Below, in pieces: positions 40,908 to 50,577 of a stretch of 64,000 bases of DNA. Each line of letters opens with the position of its first letter. Within the stretch, counting starts at the first letter, position 1. The notes below the pieces were generated by a model. The model worked only from the letters and a program-made list of their open reading frames with translations. It did no database searches and was not told the origin of the DNA. The DNA comes from an uncultured Faecalibacterium sp. (lineage in GTDB: Bacteria; Bacillota; Clostridia; Oscillospirales; Ruminococcaceae), in assembly GCA_937907025.1 (NCBI GenBank), contig CALESJ010000046.1, positions 1 to 64,000 of the forward strand, given 5' to 3'. Made by a program: the position numbers and the translations under genes.

Positions 40908-42308
40908 ATGACAAAAGATCTTACAAGCGGCATGCCATTGAAAGTTATTGCCATGTTCACACTGCCGCTGGTTCTGGGAAACCTGTTTCAGCAGTTTTAT
41001 TCCTTGGCAGATACCATCATTGTCGGGCGATTTGTCGGTGTTGATGCACTGGCGGCTGTCGGCGCCACCGGCTCGGTGAACTATCTGATCCTCGGGTTTG
41101 TGATCGGCATCTGCAATGGCTTTGCCATTCCCATTGCTCAGTATTTCGGGGCACGGGATTTTTCCCAGATGCGCCGCTATGTGGCCAACGCAGGCTGGCT
41201 CTGCGTTGCCATGAGTGTGGTGCTGACCGTGGCCACCGTGATCCTGACCCGCCCCATCATGCAGCTGATGCAGACGCCGGCGGATATCATTGACCAGGCT
41301 TCCATCTATATCGGATGGATCTTTGCGGGAATCCCGTTTGTTTTTCTTTATAATATGGTTTCGGCCATTATGCGCGCTTTGGGCGACAGCAAGACGCCGC
41401 TGTTCTTTCTGATTCTGACCAGTGTGATTAATGTGGGGCTGGACCTGTATTTTATTATTGTGTACGATATGGGTGTTTTGGGGGCTGCAGTGGCCACCGA
41501 CCTCTCCCAGGCAATTTCCGGCGTGGTGAGCTTCCTGTATATGCTGCGCCGTTTCCATGTGCTGAAAATGGAAGGGGACGAGCGGCGGCTGGATTCCGCT
41601 GTCTGCGCCCGGCTTTCCGGTATGGGGGTGCCGATGGGGCTGCAATGCAGCATTACAGCCATCGGTTCGGTCATCATGCAGAGCGCCGTGAATATCCTCG
41701 GCTCCACGGCGGTGGCGGCTGTCACAGCGGCCAGCAAGACGCAGAACCTGCTCACGGTCCCGCTGGAAAGCGTGGGTACCGCTATGGCAACGTATGCCGG
41801 GCAAAACCTGGGGGCGGCAAAGCTGGGCCGCATCCGCCGCGGTACCAACAGCGCCATGTTCCTGATTGTGGTGTATTCGCTGGCCGCTGCCGTGTTCCTA
41901 CATTTCTTTGATGTGATTATCATCGGATTGTTCATTGATACCGCCAAGGAAACCACCATTGTGGCCATGGCCAGTGAGTATATGTTCTGGAACAGCCTGT
42001 TCTTCATCCCGCTGGGCGCCCTGATCGTGTGGCGGTATGTCATCCAGGGACTGGGGTATTCCACCCTGGCCATGATGGCCGGTGTGGCCGAAATGGTGGC
42101 GCGTACGGTGGTTGCCATCACGCTGGTTCCGCCTCTGGGCTACTTCGGCGCGGAACTTGCAAACCCCGCGGCCTGGGTGGCTGCCAGCGCGTTCTTGTGG
42201 CCGGCTTATCGCTGGACCATCGGACAGCTGCAGAACCGGATGCATGCCCGCCGCCTGGCAGCGCTGCATGCCATCGGAATGGCGCCGGAGGAAGACCCGG
42301 ACGACTGA
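40908..42308 (+). CDS. MATE-family efflux transporter
   Basis: A 466-residue protein with about 12 membrane helices. It begins MTKDLTSGMPLKVIAMFTLP and LVLGNLFQQFYSLADTIIVG, the NorM/DinF-type first helices. YAGQNLGAAKLGRIRRG in the second half is the conserved glutamine-asparagine-glycine motif after helix 8. ATG 40908 follows AGGGGAAAG and lies downstream of the promoter; a longer frame from 40770 starts in the tRNA terminator and is rejected. No regulator is adjacent, unlike the MATE gene at 8085. The exported compound is unknown. Confidence 0.92.
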   Translation: MTKDLTSGMPLKVIAMFTLPLVLGNLFQQFYSLADTIIVGRFVGVDALAAVGATGSVNYLILGFVIGICNGFAIPIAQYFGARDFSQMRRYVANAGWLCVAMSVVLTVATVILTRPIMQLMQTPADIIDQASIYIGWIFAGIPFVFLYNMVSAIMRALGDSKTPLFFLILTSVINVGLDLYFIIVYDMGVLGAAVATDLSQAISGVVSFLYMLRRFHVLKMEGDERRLDSAVCARLSGMGVPMGLQCSITAIGSVIMQSAVNILGSTAVAAVTAASKTQNLLTVPLESVGTAMATYAGQNLGAAKLGRIRRGTNSAMFLIVVYSLAAAVFLHFFDVIIIGLFIDTAKETTIVAMASEYMFWNSLFFIPLGALIVWRYVIQGLGYSTLAMMAGVAEMVARTVVAITLVPPLGYFGAELANPAAWVAASAFLWPAYRWTIGQLQNRMHARRLAALHAIGMAPEEDPDD

Positions 42309-42365
42309 ATCTTGCATACAGTATGGCAAACGCTGCATATTTATACCAAAATGTGGATGAAAGCC

Positions 42366-42394
42366 TTGCCCTTGCTCATAAAAAGTATTATAAT
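42366..42394 (+). promoter_or_regulatory. Promoter of lysA
   Basis: TTGCCC (42366-42371), 17 bases, TATAAT (42389-42394). No lysine riboswitch fits in the 60-base leader. Confidence 0.65.
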
Positions 42395-42456
42395 CCAACT
42401 ATATGTCTTGTATTGTCGGACATTGCAGAGGGATAAAAGGAAAGGGAGGACCATCC

Positions 42457-43731
42457 ATGTCCAGCACAAAAAGGCCGTTCATCAGCCTGGAGCAGGCGCA
42501 GCGCATCATTGAGGATGTGCCGACGCCGTTCCACATCTACGACGAAAAAGCCATCCGTGAAAATGCGCGTCGGGTCAACCAGGCGTTTGCCTGGAATCCC
42601 GGATTCAAGGAATATTTTGCCGTGAAGGCAACGCCGAACCCCTATCTGCTGAAGATTTTGCAGGAGGAAGGCTGCGGCGTGGACTGCTCCAGCTATACCG
42701 AACTGATGTTGAGCGAGGCTTGCGGCTTTTCCGGCTCCGATATCATGTTCTCCTCCAATGAAACCCCGGCCGAGGATATGAAGAAGGCCTATGACCTGCA
42801 CGCCAACATCAATCTGGATGACCTGACCCATGTGGATTTCCTGAACCGGGTGGCCGGCATCCCGCCGGTCATCTGCTGCCGGTATAATCCGGGCGGCGTG
42901 TTTGACCTGGGCAACGGCATTATGGATAACCCCGGCGACTCCAAGTATGGCATGACCGAGGACCAGATGGCCGAGGCCTATACCCGTCTGATGCAGCTGG
43001 GCGCCAAGGAATTCGGCATTCATGCGTTCCTGGCCAGCAACACCGTTACCGACGATTACTATCCCGAACTGGCCGGCATTCTGTTCCGCCTGGCAGTCCG
43101 CCTGCAGGAACGCACCGGCGCCAAGATCAAGTTCATCAACCTGTCCGGCGGCGTGGGCATTGCCTACAAGCCGGGCCAGCGCCAGAACGACATCATGGCC
43201 ATCGGAGAAGGCGTGCGCCGCCAGTACGAAGCAATTCTGACGCCGGCCGGTATGGGTGACGTGGAAATCTATACCGAGATGGGCCGGTATATGCTGGGCC
43301 CCTACGGCGGCCTGGTAACCACGGCCATTCACCAGAAACATATTTACAAGGAATACATCGGTGTGGATGCCTGCGCAGCTAATCTGATGCGCCCGGCCAT
43401 GTACGGAGCCTATCATCATATTACTGTGCTGGGCAAGGAAGACGCCCCGGCTGACCATGTGTATGATGTGGTGGGCGGTCTGTGTGAAAACAACGACAAA
43501 TTTGCCATCGACCGCGAACTGCCGGAAATTCATACAGGGGACATTCTGTTTATCCATGACACCGGCGCCCATGGTTTTTCCATGGGATACAACTACAACG
43601 GCAAGCTGCGCAGCGCCGAGGTGCTGCTGTGCGAGGACGGCAGCCATCAGCTGATTCGCCGTGCCGAAACGCCGGCTGATTATTTCGCCACACTGGATTT
43701 CAGCCCGTTCTATAAAAAGATGGGCCTGTAA
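42457..43731 (+). CDS. lysA: Diaminopimelate decarboxylase family enzyme
   Basis: A 424-residue fold-type III PLP enzyme; LysA turns meso-diaminopimelate into lysine. The PLP lysine is K57 in EYFAVKATPNPYLL. The glycine-rich phosphate loop is INLSGGVGIAYKPG, followed by the GR of YTEMGRYMLGPYG (usual EPGR is replaced by EMGR), and the second-subunit active-site cysteine lies in GVDACAANLMRPAMYG. Length is normal. GGGAGG precedes ATG 42457. The EMGR variation and some distance from typical LysA leave related decarboxylase specificities possible. Confidence 0.85.
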   Translation: MSSTKRPFISLEQAQRIIEDVPTPFHIYDEKAIRENARRVNQAFAWNPGFKEYFAVKATPNPYLLKILQEEGCGVDCSSYTELMLSEACGFSGSDIMFSSNETPAEDMKKAYDLHANINLDDLTHVDFLNRVAGIPPVICCRYNPGGVFDLGNGIMDNPGDSKYGMTEDQMAEAYTRLMQLGAKEFGIHAFLASNTVTDDYYPELAGILFRLAVRLQERTGAKIKFINLSGGVGIAYKPGQRQNDIMAIGEGVRRQYEAILTPAGMGDVEIYTEMGRYMLGPYGGLVTTAIHQKHIYKEYIGVDACAANLMRPAMYGAYHHITVLGKEDAPADHVYDVVGGLCENNDKFAIDRELPEIHTGDILFIHDTGAHGFSMGYNYNGKLRSAEVLLCEDGSHQLIRRAETPADYFATLDFSPFYKKMGL

Positions 43732-43770
43732 ATTTTCGGAAGATACACCGCAAGAGGGAGGACCGCTGCC

Positions 43771-44109
43771 ATGTTTCAATTTCTGCTTGTGATCGGTCTG
43801 GTTCTGGCATACTACGGATATGCCGTGACCAGAAACCCACATATCTGGGGCGATCAGGGCAAAGACAGCATCAAGGAAGAATACTGGCAGGAATATGTTC
43901 TGCGCAACGGACGGTTCGTGATGTATGCGGGCTTCCTTCTGGCCGCGCTGGCCGCGTTGGATGCGGCTGTCACTCTGGCGGCCTGGCTGTATTTGCTGAT
44001 CTTGCTGGGCGGTCTGGCGTTGCTGGCGTATCCGCTGGCACACTGGATGAAAAAGACCCATGGAACCTGGAATCCGTGGCCCCGCAAAAAGAAGAAAAAC
44101 CGTCATTGA
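43771..44109 (+). CDS. Small hypothetical membrane protein
   Basis: A 112-residue protein with three membrane helices (residues about 2-18, 47-67 and 71-90), a polar loop with NPHIWGDQGKDSIKEEYW after the first helix, and a strongly basic tail (WPRKKKKNRH). No family is recognised. AGAGGGAGGACC lies before the ATG. It follows lysA by 39 bases and shares its terminator, so it is probably co-transcribed. Confidence 0.65.
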   Translation: MFQFLLVIGLVLAYYGYAVTRNPHIWGDQGKDSIKEEYWQEYVLRNGRFVMYAGFLLAALAALDAAVTLAAWLYLLILLGGLALLAYPLAHWMKKTHGTWNPWPRKKKKNRH

Positions 44110-44120
44110 CGGAGATAGCG

Positions 44121-44157
44121 AAAGCGCCCGTTTCCCAACCGGAAACGGGCGCTTTTT
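44121..44157. terminator. Bidirectional terminator
   Basis: AAAGCGCCCGTTTCC (44121-44135) pairs with GGAAACGGGCGCTTT (44141-44155), with T-runs on both sides, between the small membrane gene and convergent mnmA. Confidence 0.9.
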
Positions 44158-44174
44158 ATCTTCCTTTGATTTTT

Positions 44175-45239
44175 TTACTCCGCGGAACGGATAAAACCGC
44201 CGCCGAAAACGAACCCGCCGCGGTAGAATACGGCGCTCTGCCCGGGGGCGGGGGCGCGTACCGGCTCGGGGAAGGTGACGGTCAGGGTGCCGTCCTCGTT
44301 GCCGCAGACCTGGCAGGGAACCGCCTTGGCGGCGCTGCGGACTTTCACGCGGTAATCGCCGTCCGCCAGAGGAGCGCCGTCTGGGGTGGCGATCTCATCC
44401 ACCACCATGCGGGATGCGTATTCGCCGCCGCTTTCGGCCAGCTGAATGTTGCCGTCCGGCAGAATGGTCTTCACAAACAGCGGCCGACCTGCAGCAATGC
44501 CCAGGCCTTTGCGCTGCCCGACGGTGTAGTGGTCCACACCGGCATGTTCGCCCATGTCTTCGCCCTCTGGGCCGATGAAACGTCCGGCCTTGGGAACAAA
44601 GCCCTTTGCACGGATGTAAGCAGCATAATCGCCATCGGGAATAAAGCAGATTTCCATGGAATCGGGAGCATCGGCGCAGGCCAGTTCAATATCCCGGGCA
44701 ATTTCCCGCACATCTTCCTTTTCAAAGTCGCCCAGCGGCAGAATCAGACGGGACAAAATCTCCTGCGGCAGGCGATACAGCATATAGCTCTGGTCCCGGG
44801 CAACACTGTCGGCTGTGCAGAGGCGGCTTTGCCCATCGTCACATACTTCCACGCGGGCGTAATGTCCGGTTGCAATGAACTTGCAGCCCAGTTCGTCCGC
44901 TTTGCGCAGCAAAAGCCGGAACTTCACGGCAGGATTGCAGAGAATGCAGGGGTTGGGGGTGCGCCCGGCACAGTAGCTGTGGCAGAAAGGCGTGATGACC
45001 TCCCGCTCAAAATCTTCCTGTGCATCAATCACATGCACGGGAACCCCCAGCTTGGCGCCGGTTTCCTGGGCAGCCTGTACGGCAGCGTCGTGCTCGGGCG
45101 AAAAACGGATCACAGCGCCCTGCACCGCAAAGCCCTGCTCCTGCAGGATGCGCACGGTTACGCTGGAATCCACGCCGCCGCTCATGCCCACAAGGACCTT
45201 GTCCTGCTCCTCAAATGTATTGAATCCGAGAGTATCCAT
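44175..45239 (-). CDS. mnmA: tRNA 2-thiouridylase MnmA
   Basis: A 354-residue ATP-pyrophosphatase that thiolates U34 of Lys, Glu and Gln tRNAs. The PP-loop is SGGVDSS from S20. Catalytic cysteines are in GRTPNPCILCNPAVKF and DSMEICFIPDGDY. DQSYMLYRLPQEIL and GVDHYTVGQRKGLGIA are further family signatures. GGAGGAATC precedes the ATG. It lies 21 bases after rnhA in one minus-strand operon driven from 45770-45798. Confidence 0.95.
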   Translation of the reverse strand: MDTLGFNTFEEQDKVLVGMSGGVDSSVTVRILQEQGFAVQGAVIRFSPEHDAAVQAAQETGAKLGVPVHVIDAQEDFEREVITPFCHSYCAGRTPNPCILCNPAVKFRLLLRKADELGCKFIATGHYARVEVCDDGQSRLCTADSVARDQSYMLYRLPQEILSRLILPLGDFEKEDVREIARDIELACADAPDSMEICFIPDGDYAAYIRAKGFVPKAGRFIGPEGEDMGEHAGVDHYTVGQRKGLGIAAGRPLFVKTILPDGNIQLAESGGEYASRMVVDEIATPDGAPLADGDYRVKVRSAAKAVPCQVCGNEDGTLTVTFPEPVRAPAPGQSAVFYRGGFVFGGGFIRSAE

Positions 45240-45260
45240 CTTTTGATTCCTCCGTTGTTA

Positions 45261-45725
45261 TTATGCCTGCTTGCCGCCGTAACGCTTGCTCTGTTCCACC
45301 GCCATGCGGTCGCAGCGCTCGTTCTCGGGGTGTCCGGCATGGCCTTTCAGCCAGTGATAGTGGATCTGGTGCTTTTCGCTTTCTTCCAGCAGCGGTGCCC
45401 ACAGGTCCGGATTGAGGGCAGGGGACTTGTCGGCTTTTTTCCAGCCGCGGGCCCGCCAGCCTTTGGCCCAGCCTTTTTCCAGCCCGTTGATCACATACTG
45501 GCTGTCGCTGAACAGCTCAATGACACAGGGCTCTTTGAGTTGCCGCAGGGCTTCCAGCAGACCGGTCAGTTCCATGCGGTTGTTGGTGGTGGAAGCCTCG
45601 CCGCCGCTGATCTCTTTTTCAAAGACTTTGCCGGTGCTGGTGCGAAAACGCAGAATGGCGCCCCAGCCGCCGGGGCCGGGGTTGCCGCTGCAGGCGCCGT
45701 CGGTGTAGATTTCGATTTGTTTCAT
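45261..45725 (-). CDS. rnhA: Ribonuclease HI
   Basis: A 154-residue nuclease that removes RNA from RNA-DNA hybrids. Catalytic residues are in place: D in IYTDGACSGNPGPGGWGA, E in TTNNRMELTG, D in ELFSDSQYVING, H in LKGHAGHPENE and the last D in CDRMAVEQ. The basic protrusion (GWAKGWRARGWKKADK) is present. Length equals the E. coli enzyme. ATG 45725 is taken as the start, since the upstream ATG at 45752 sits next to the promoter with no ribosome binding site. Confidence 0.95.
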   Translation of the reverse strand: MKQIEIYTDGACSGNPGPGGWGAILRFRTSTGKVFEKEISGGEASTTNNRMELTGLLEALRQLKEPCVIELFSDSQYVINGLEKGWAKGWRARGWKKADKSPALNPDLWAPLLEESEKHQIHYHWLKGHAGHPENERCDRMAVEQSKRYGGKQA

Positions 45726-45769
45726 TGTGTTTTGCAGCCTTTCCTGGTCCATACTTGATTCGTGCCCTT

Positions 45770-45798
45770 ATTATACCCGTTTTGCCTGTTTGTGGCAA
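45770..45798 (-). promoter_or_regulatory. Promoter of rnhA-mnmA
   Basis: On the minus strand TTGCCA (45793-45798), 17 bases, TATAAT (45770-45775). It stands back to back with the rnj promoter. Confidence 0.7.
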
Positions 45799-45820
45799 CC
45801 GCCCTGCCGACAAGGTCTAT

Positions 45821-45849
45821 TTGACAAGGTAAGGGACAGGAATTATAAT
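45821..45849 (+). promoter_or_regulatory. Promoter of the rnj-gdpP block
   Basis: TTGACA (45821-45826), 17 bases, TATAAT (45844-45849). The leader to the start codon is about 170 bases and GC-rich; I see no known riboswitch in it. Confidence 0.8.
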
Positions 45850-46028
45850 AAGACTAATTGCAATGTCATGTTTTTCGCAGGGCCCGGTCGCATCCTGTCG
45901 GATGGACTTTTCGCGCCCAATCGCCGCAAGGCAAAAAATCATACGATGCAAAGAACGATCCAGCCGGGAAAGGGCAGCGGCCGTGTGCGCGCGGACCCGC
46001 CGGCGCGGAATATTTCGGAGGTATATGA

Positions 46029-48005
46029 ATGGAAAAAATGAACAACCAGAACCCCAAGCGTCCGGCGCAGAAGCGCACCCGGCAGAACAACACCAACCAG
46101 TCCCGCCGTCCCCGTGGGGAAGGCAAGACCCAGAAGCCGCAGAACAACGGCAAGAAGGCTGCCGGACAGGGACAGGAACAGGGCAAGGCGCCCCGCCCCC
46201 AGCGTGCCCCGCGCAGCGGCAAGGGTGAAGGCCAGCGCCGTGCCCCCCGTCAGAACAACAACCAGCCGCGTCTGAATGCTCCGGCCCAGGCTCCGCGCCT
46301 GCCGCGCCGCCGTCAGAACGCTCCCATCTATGATGAACCTGCCATTCCCATGCACATCTGCCCGCTGGGCGGTCTGGGTGAAGTGGGCAAGAATATTACC
46401 CTGTATGAATGCCAGGGCGATATGATTCTGGTGGACTGCGGCCTGGTGTTCCCGGACGAGGAAATGTTCGGCGTTGACCTGGTCATCCCTGACTTTACCT
46501 ATGTGCTGGAAAACAAGGACCGCATCAAGGGTCTGTTCATCACTCATGGCCACGAAGACCATATCGGCAGCCTGCCGTATCTGCTCAAGAAGTTCAATGT
46601 GCCCATTTATACGGCCAAACTGACCATTGGCCTGATCAAGAACAAGCTGGAGGAGCATGGCCTGGCCTCCAGCGCGGAATTTCACGAGATCCGCCCCCGG
46701 CAGAAGATCCATCTGGGGTGCTTTACCGTGGAGCCCATCCATGTCAATCACTCCATCCCCGACGCTCTGGCATTTGCCATCGAGTGCCCGGCGGGTGTGG
46801 TACTGCATACCGGTGACTTCAAGATCGATTACACCCCGCTGTCCGGCGATGCGGTGACCGATCTGTCCACCATCGCCGAGTACGGCCGCCGCGGTGTGCT
46901 GGCATTGCTGGCTGATTCCACCAATGCCGAGCGTCCCGGCTTTACCGCTACCGAACAGACGGTGGCTGAAGGCGTCCGCCGCCTGTTCCAGAAAGCGGGC
47001 AACCGCCGTATCATCGTGGCGACCTTTGCCTCCAATATCTACCGTATCCAGCAGATCATTGAGCTGGCGATGGAAAGCGGACGCAAGGTGGCTGTCAACG
47101 GCCGCAGCATGGTGTCCAACACTGAGATGGCCCGGGAACTGGGCTATATCCGGGTGCCGGACAATGTGCTCATCGACATTGAGGAAGTCAACAAATACCC
47201 GCCGGAAAAGGTGGTCCTGATCACCACCGGCAGCCAGGGCGAACCGCTGTCCGCTTTGTCCCGTATGGCTCAGGCCAGCCACCGCACCGTCAAGGTGGGG
47301 CCCAGCGACTTCATTATTATCTCAGCCCGCCCCATTCCCGGCAACGAAAAGACCGTTACCAAGGTGGTCAACGGTCTGCTGTCCCTGGGTGCGGAAGTCA
47401 TCTACGAAAATATGTACGATACCCATGTTTCCGGCCACGCCTGCCAGGAGGAACAGAAGCTGATCCTGACGCTGGCCCATCCGCAGTACTTCCTGCCGGT
47501 GCATGGTGAGTTCAAGCAGCTCAAGCGCCACGCCGAAACGGCCGAACACCTGGGCTACATTCCCAAGAACAACATCTACATCGCTGAAAACGGCCAGAAC
47601 ATCCGCATTTCTCAGGATGGCCTGACTGTGGAGGGGACGGTTCCCTCCGGTGCGGTGATGGTGGATGGCTACGGTGTGGGCGACGTGGGCAATGTGGTCC
47701 TGCGTGACCGCCATCATCTGTCCGAGGACGGCATCATCATCGTCACCGTGGCGGTGGATGGCCATACCGGCCAGGTGGTTTCCGGCCCCGAGCTGGTTTC
47801 CCGCGGTTTTGTCTATGTGCGGGAGAGCGAGGAGCTGATGGACGGTGCCCGTACCCAGGTGGAAATGGCACTGGACCGCAGCCTGGCCGAAAATCTGCAT
47901 GACTGGGCCAGTGTCAAGGCACGTGTGCGGGAAGCTCTTTCCAGCTATATTTACCGCCGTACCAAGCGCAGCCCCATGATTCTGCCCATCCTGATGGAAG
48001 TGTAA
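46029..48005 (+). CDS. rnj: Ribonuclease J with long basic N-terminal arm
   Basis: A 658-residue metallo-beta-lactamase/beta-CASP RNase with 5'-3' exo- and endonuclease activity in RNA decay and maturation. The catalytic HGHEDHIGSLPY begins at H173. VNHSIPDALAFAIE, LHTGDFKIDY and LLADSTNAERPG follow in normal order, and the C-terminal domain contains HVSGHACQEEQKL. Residues 1 to about 105 are an extra disordered arm rich in Arg, Lys, Gln, Asn and Pro, absent from B. subtilis RNase J1 (555 residues). GGAGG (46016-46020) sets the ATG at 46029. Confidence 0.95.
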   Translation: MEKMNNQNPKRPAQKRTRQNNTNQSRRPRGEGKTQKPQNNGKKAAGQGQEQGKAPRPQRAPRSGKGEGQRRAPRQNNNQPRLNAPAQAPRLPRRRQNAPIYDEPAIPMHICPLGGLGEVGKNITLYECQGDMILVDCGLVFPDEEMFGVDLVIPDFTYVLENKDRIKGLFITHGHEDHIGSLPYLLKKFNVPIYTAKLTIGLIKNKLEEHGLASSAEFHEIRPRQKIHLGCFTVEPIHVNHSIPDALAFAIECPAGVVLHTGDFKIDYTPLSGDAVTDLSTIAEYGRRGVLALLADSTNAERPGFTATEQTVAEGVRRLFQKAGNRRIIVATFASNIYRIQQIIELAMESGRKVAVNGRSMVSNTEMARELGYIRVPDNVLIDIEEVNKYPPEKVVLITTGSQGEPLSALSRMAQASHRTVKVGPSDFIIISARPIPGNEKTVTKVVNGLLSLGAEVIYENMYDTHVSGHACQEEQKLILTLAHPQYFLPVHGEFKQLKRHAETAEHLGYIPKNNIYIAENGQNIRISQDGLTVEGTVPSGAVMVDGYGVGDVGNVVLRDRHHLSEDGIIIVTVAVDGHTGQVVSGPELVSRGFVYVRESEELMDGARTQVEMALDRSLAENLHDWASVKARVREALSSYIYRRTKRSPMILPILMEV

Positions 48006-48055
48006 CCGACTGCGTGCGGCTTTGCCGCACAGGCCTTTGAGCGGCCGAGGATACC

Positions 48056-50032
48056 ATGAAAAACAAAAGAAGTCCCGACAACATCGTTCTGATCATTCTG
48101 CTGGCGGCGGCCTGCCTGGCTTTGGCAGTCCCGGTGGCCATCCTGAACCCTGTCTGTCTGATTGCTCCGGCTGTGGTGGTCGTCATTGTGGCCATTCTGG
48201 TATTTGTCAATATCCGCCGCCTGCGCCGGTTTGTGGCCGACAATCTGTGCGGCCGCCGATTTGCGGACAGCAAACTGCAGTATTCGTTGGCGGAACTGCC
48301 AATTCCGGTCATGCTCCTGGATGGCAAAACCATTGTCTGGTACAATGAGCTTTTCCGGGACCAGGTCCTGGGCGGTGTGGATGCCGTACAGCCGGTCGTG
48401 GAGCGCTTTCTGCCCGGATTTGACCTGGCGGTCTGTGCCCGTCCCCACGGGCAGGACCTGACGGCCAACGGCAGCCGGTTTACGGCATATGCCAGCCCGG
48501 CCCACGGTGCGTCCGGCGGCAGTCTGGTGTATCTCATTGACGATACCTTCTTCAAGGACACGCTGGACGAGTACAACGCCAGCCGTCCCGCTTACCTGAA
48601 TATCGTCATCGACAGCTATGATGAGCTGTTCACCGATATGAAGGACTCCGAGCAGGCCCACGAGCTGGAAGCCATCAACCGGCTTCTGGAAGATTATTTT
48701 GCCCAGACCACCGGCTTTTTGCGCCGTGTTTCCAACAGCCGCTATATTGCGGTGGTGGAGGAACGGGACGCCCGCCGGATGATCGAACAGCGATTTGATA
48801 TTCTGGATAAAGTCCGTGCGCTGAACCCCAGCGGTATGCTCACCCTTTCCATCGGCCTGGGACACGGCGGCAAGACGCTGTTTGAATGCCAGGAAATGGC
48901 CCGGGAAAGCATTGATATCGCCCTGGGCCGCGGCGGCGACCAGGCTGCCGTAAAGACGGTGGACGGCTTTGAGTTCTATGGCGGTGTTTCCCATGGCGTG
49001 GAAAAGCGCAGCCATGTGCGCAGCCGCATCATTGCCAACGCTCTGGCCGACCAGATCCGCCAGAGTGACAGCGTGATCATCATGGGGCATCGCATGTCCG
49101 ACCTGGACGCGGTGGGCTCGGCAATCGGCATCCTGCGCATGTGCAAGATGTGCGAAGTTCCTTCGGTCATTGCCATTCAGCGCAATGCCACCCTCGCGGG
49201 GGCTTTGCTGGATGTGTTTGATGAAGCCGGAGAGGAACACAACTTCATTGAGCCCAAGGAAACACTGGACCTGATCACGCCGGACACGCTGCTGATCGTC
49301 GTGGACACCTACCAGAAGTATCTGCTGGAAAGTCCGGAGATCTATGCCAAGTGCAAACGCGTGGTGGTCATCGATCATCACCGTATGGCTGTGGGACATA
49401 TCGATAACCCGGTGCTTCTGTATCACGAACCCTATGCCTCCAGTGCCAGTGAGCTGGTGTGCGAACTGCTGCAGTTCATGCCCACCGAAGGCAACATCAC
49501 GCCGCTGGAAGCCCAGGCTCTGCTGGCCGGCATCATGCTGGATACCCGCAGCTTTGCGCTCCATGTGGGGGTGCGTACCTTTGAGGCCGCAGCCTGGCTG
49601 CGAAGTCGCGGTGCCAAAACGGCGGAAACAAAACTGCTGTTCAACGTTTCGAAGGAAGAATACGAAGCCCGCGCCGCCATTGTGGAGAGCGCGTATATCT
49701 ATAAGGGCTGTGCCGTGGCCATCTCGGATGAGCTGGAACCAGGCATGAGCGTGGTGCTGCCCATGGCAGCCAATGACCTGCTGACCATCAACGGCGTGGA
49801 CGCCAGCTTTGTGGCGGTGGCCAAGAACGGTGGCGTCAATATCAGCGCTCGCAGCATGGGAGCCCTGAATGTGCAGGTCATTCTGGAACCGCTGGGCGGT
49901 GGAGGTCATTTGACCATGGCCGGTGCGCAGCTGAAGGATTGTACCGTGAAGCAGGCGGAAGCCCGCATCCGGGAACAGATTGATCATTACCGGGAAGCAC
50001 AGGCCGCCAGCGAGGCGGATGCCCGCGTGTAA
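48056..50032 (+). CDS. gdpP: c-di-AMP phosphodiesterase, GdpP-type
   Basis: A 658-residue membrane protein that cleaves cyclic di-AMP. Order of parts: two membrane helices (residues 10-52), a PAS-like domain (LQYSLAELPIPVMLLDGKTI), a degenerate GGDEF domain (about 175-310), DHH (MGHRMSDLDAVGSAIG and VVVIDHHRM, D440-H441-H442) and DHHA1 ending LGGGGHLTMAGAQL. Length equals B. subtilis GdpP. It precedes rplI and dnaB, the conserved Firmicutes order. The ATG lies behind GCGGCCGAGG, a weak site, after a 50-base gap from rnj. Confidence 0.95.
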   Translation: MKNKRSPDNIVLIILLAAACLALAVPVAILNPVCLIAPAVVVVIVAILVFVNIRRLRRFVADNLCGRRFADSKLQYSLAELPIPVMLLDGKTIVWYNELFRDQVLGGVDAVQPVVERFLPGFDLAVCARPHGQDLTANGSRFTAYASPAHGASGGSLVYLIDDTFFKDTLDEYNASRPAYLNIVIDSYDELFTDMKDSEQAHELEAINRLLEDYFAQTTGFLRRVSNSRYIAVVEERDARRMIEQRFDILDKVRALNPSGMLTLSIGLGHGGKTLFECQEMARESIDIALGRGGDQAAVKTVDGFEFYGGVSHGVEKRSHVRSRIIANALADQIRQSDSVIIMGHRMSDLDAVGSAIGILRMCKMCEVPSVIAIQRNATLAGALLDVFDEAGEEHNFIEPKETLDLITPDTLLIVVDTYQKYLLESPEIYAKCKRVVVIDHHRMAVGHIDNPVLLYHEPYASSASELVCELLQFMPTEGNITPLEAQALLAGIMLDTRSFALHVGVRTFEAAAWLRSRGAKTAETKLLFNVSKEEYEARAAIVESAYIYKGCAVAISDELEPGMSVVLPMAANDLLTINGVDASFVAVAKNGGVNISARSMGALNVQVILEPLGGGGHLTMAGAQLKDCTVKQAEARIREQIDHYREAQAASEADARV

Positions 50033-50081
50033 ACCCATATTGCCATCTCATAATTTCTACATAAAGAGGGGAGAAACCACT

Positions 50082-50528
50082 ATGAAAGTCATTCTCAAGC
50101 AGGATGTCAAATCCATCGGCAAAAAAGACGAAATCCATGAAGTGTCCGACGGGTACGCCCGCAATTTCCTGTTTCCCCGCGGCCTGGCTGCGCCGGCAGA
50201 TGCCAACGCGCTGAACACCGCCCGCACCAAGAGCGAGGCCAAGGCCCATCATGAGGCCGAAGCCCGCGCTGCGGCCGAAGCCCTGGCAGCTCAGATCAAG
50301 GACAAGACCGTGGCCATCAAGGTCAAGGGCGGCGCTTCCGGCAAGCTGTACGGCAAGGTCACCGGTAAGGATGTGGCCGAAGAGCTGGGCCGCATGATCG
50401 GCGCCGAGATCGACAAGAAAAAGGTGGAGCTGCCTTCTTCCATCAAGGAATTCGGCTCCTATGACGCACAGGTCCGCCTGTATGCCGGTGTTTCCGCATC
50501 CTTCAAAGTCAAGGTGGAGGAACTGTAA
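50082..50528 (+). CDS. rplI: 50S ribosomal protein L9
   Basis: A 148-residue ribosomal protein. The N-terminal 23S-rRNA-binding domain begins MKVILKQDVKSIGKKDEIHE and contains SDGYARNFLFPRGLA, the L9 signature. A long helix rich in Ala and Glu links it to the C-terminal domain (IKVKGGASGKLYGKVTGKDV). GAGGGGAG precedes ATG 50082; the longer frame overlaps gdpP and is rejected. It lies in the gdpP-rplI-dnaB operon. Confidence 0.97.
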   Translation: MKVILKQDVKSIGKKDEIHEVSDGYARNFLFPRGLAAPADANALNTARTKSEAKAHHEAEARAAAEALAAQIKDKTVAIKVKGGASGKLYGKVTGKDVAEELGRMIGAEIDKKKVELPSSIKEFGSYDAQVRLYAGVSASFKVKVEEL

Positions 50529-50577
50529 AGCAAGATGCCTTTACAGAATAAACATCCTGTAAGAAAGGGGAGTCTGT

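Noticed and set aside
42388..44106. A minus-strand open frame opposite lysA and the small membrane gene
   Set aside because: Both plus-strand genes have proper starts and terminator; the antisense frame shows only shadow composition.
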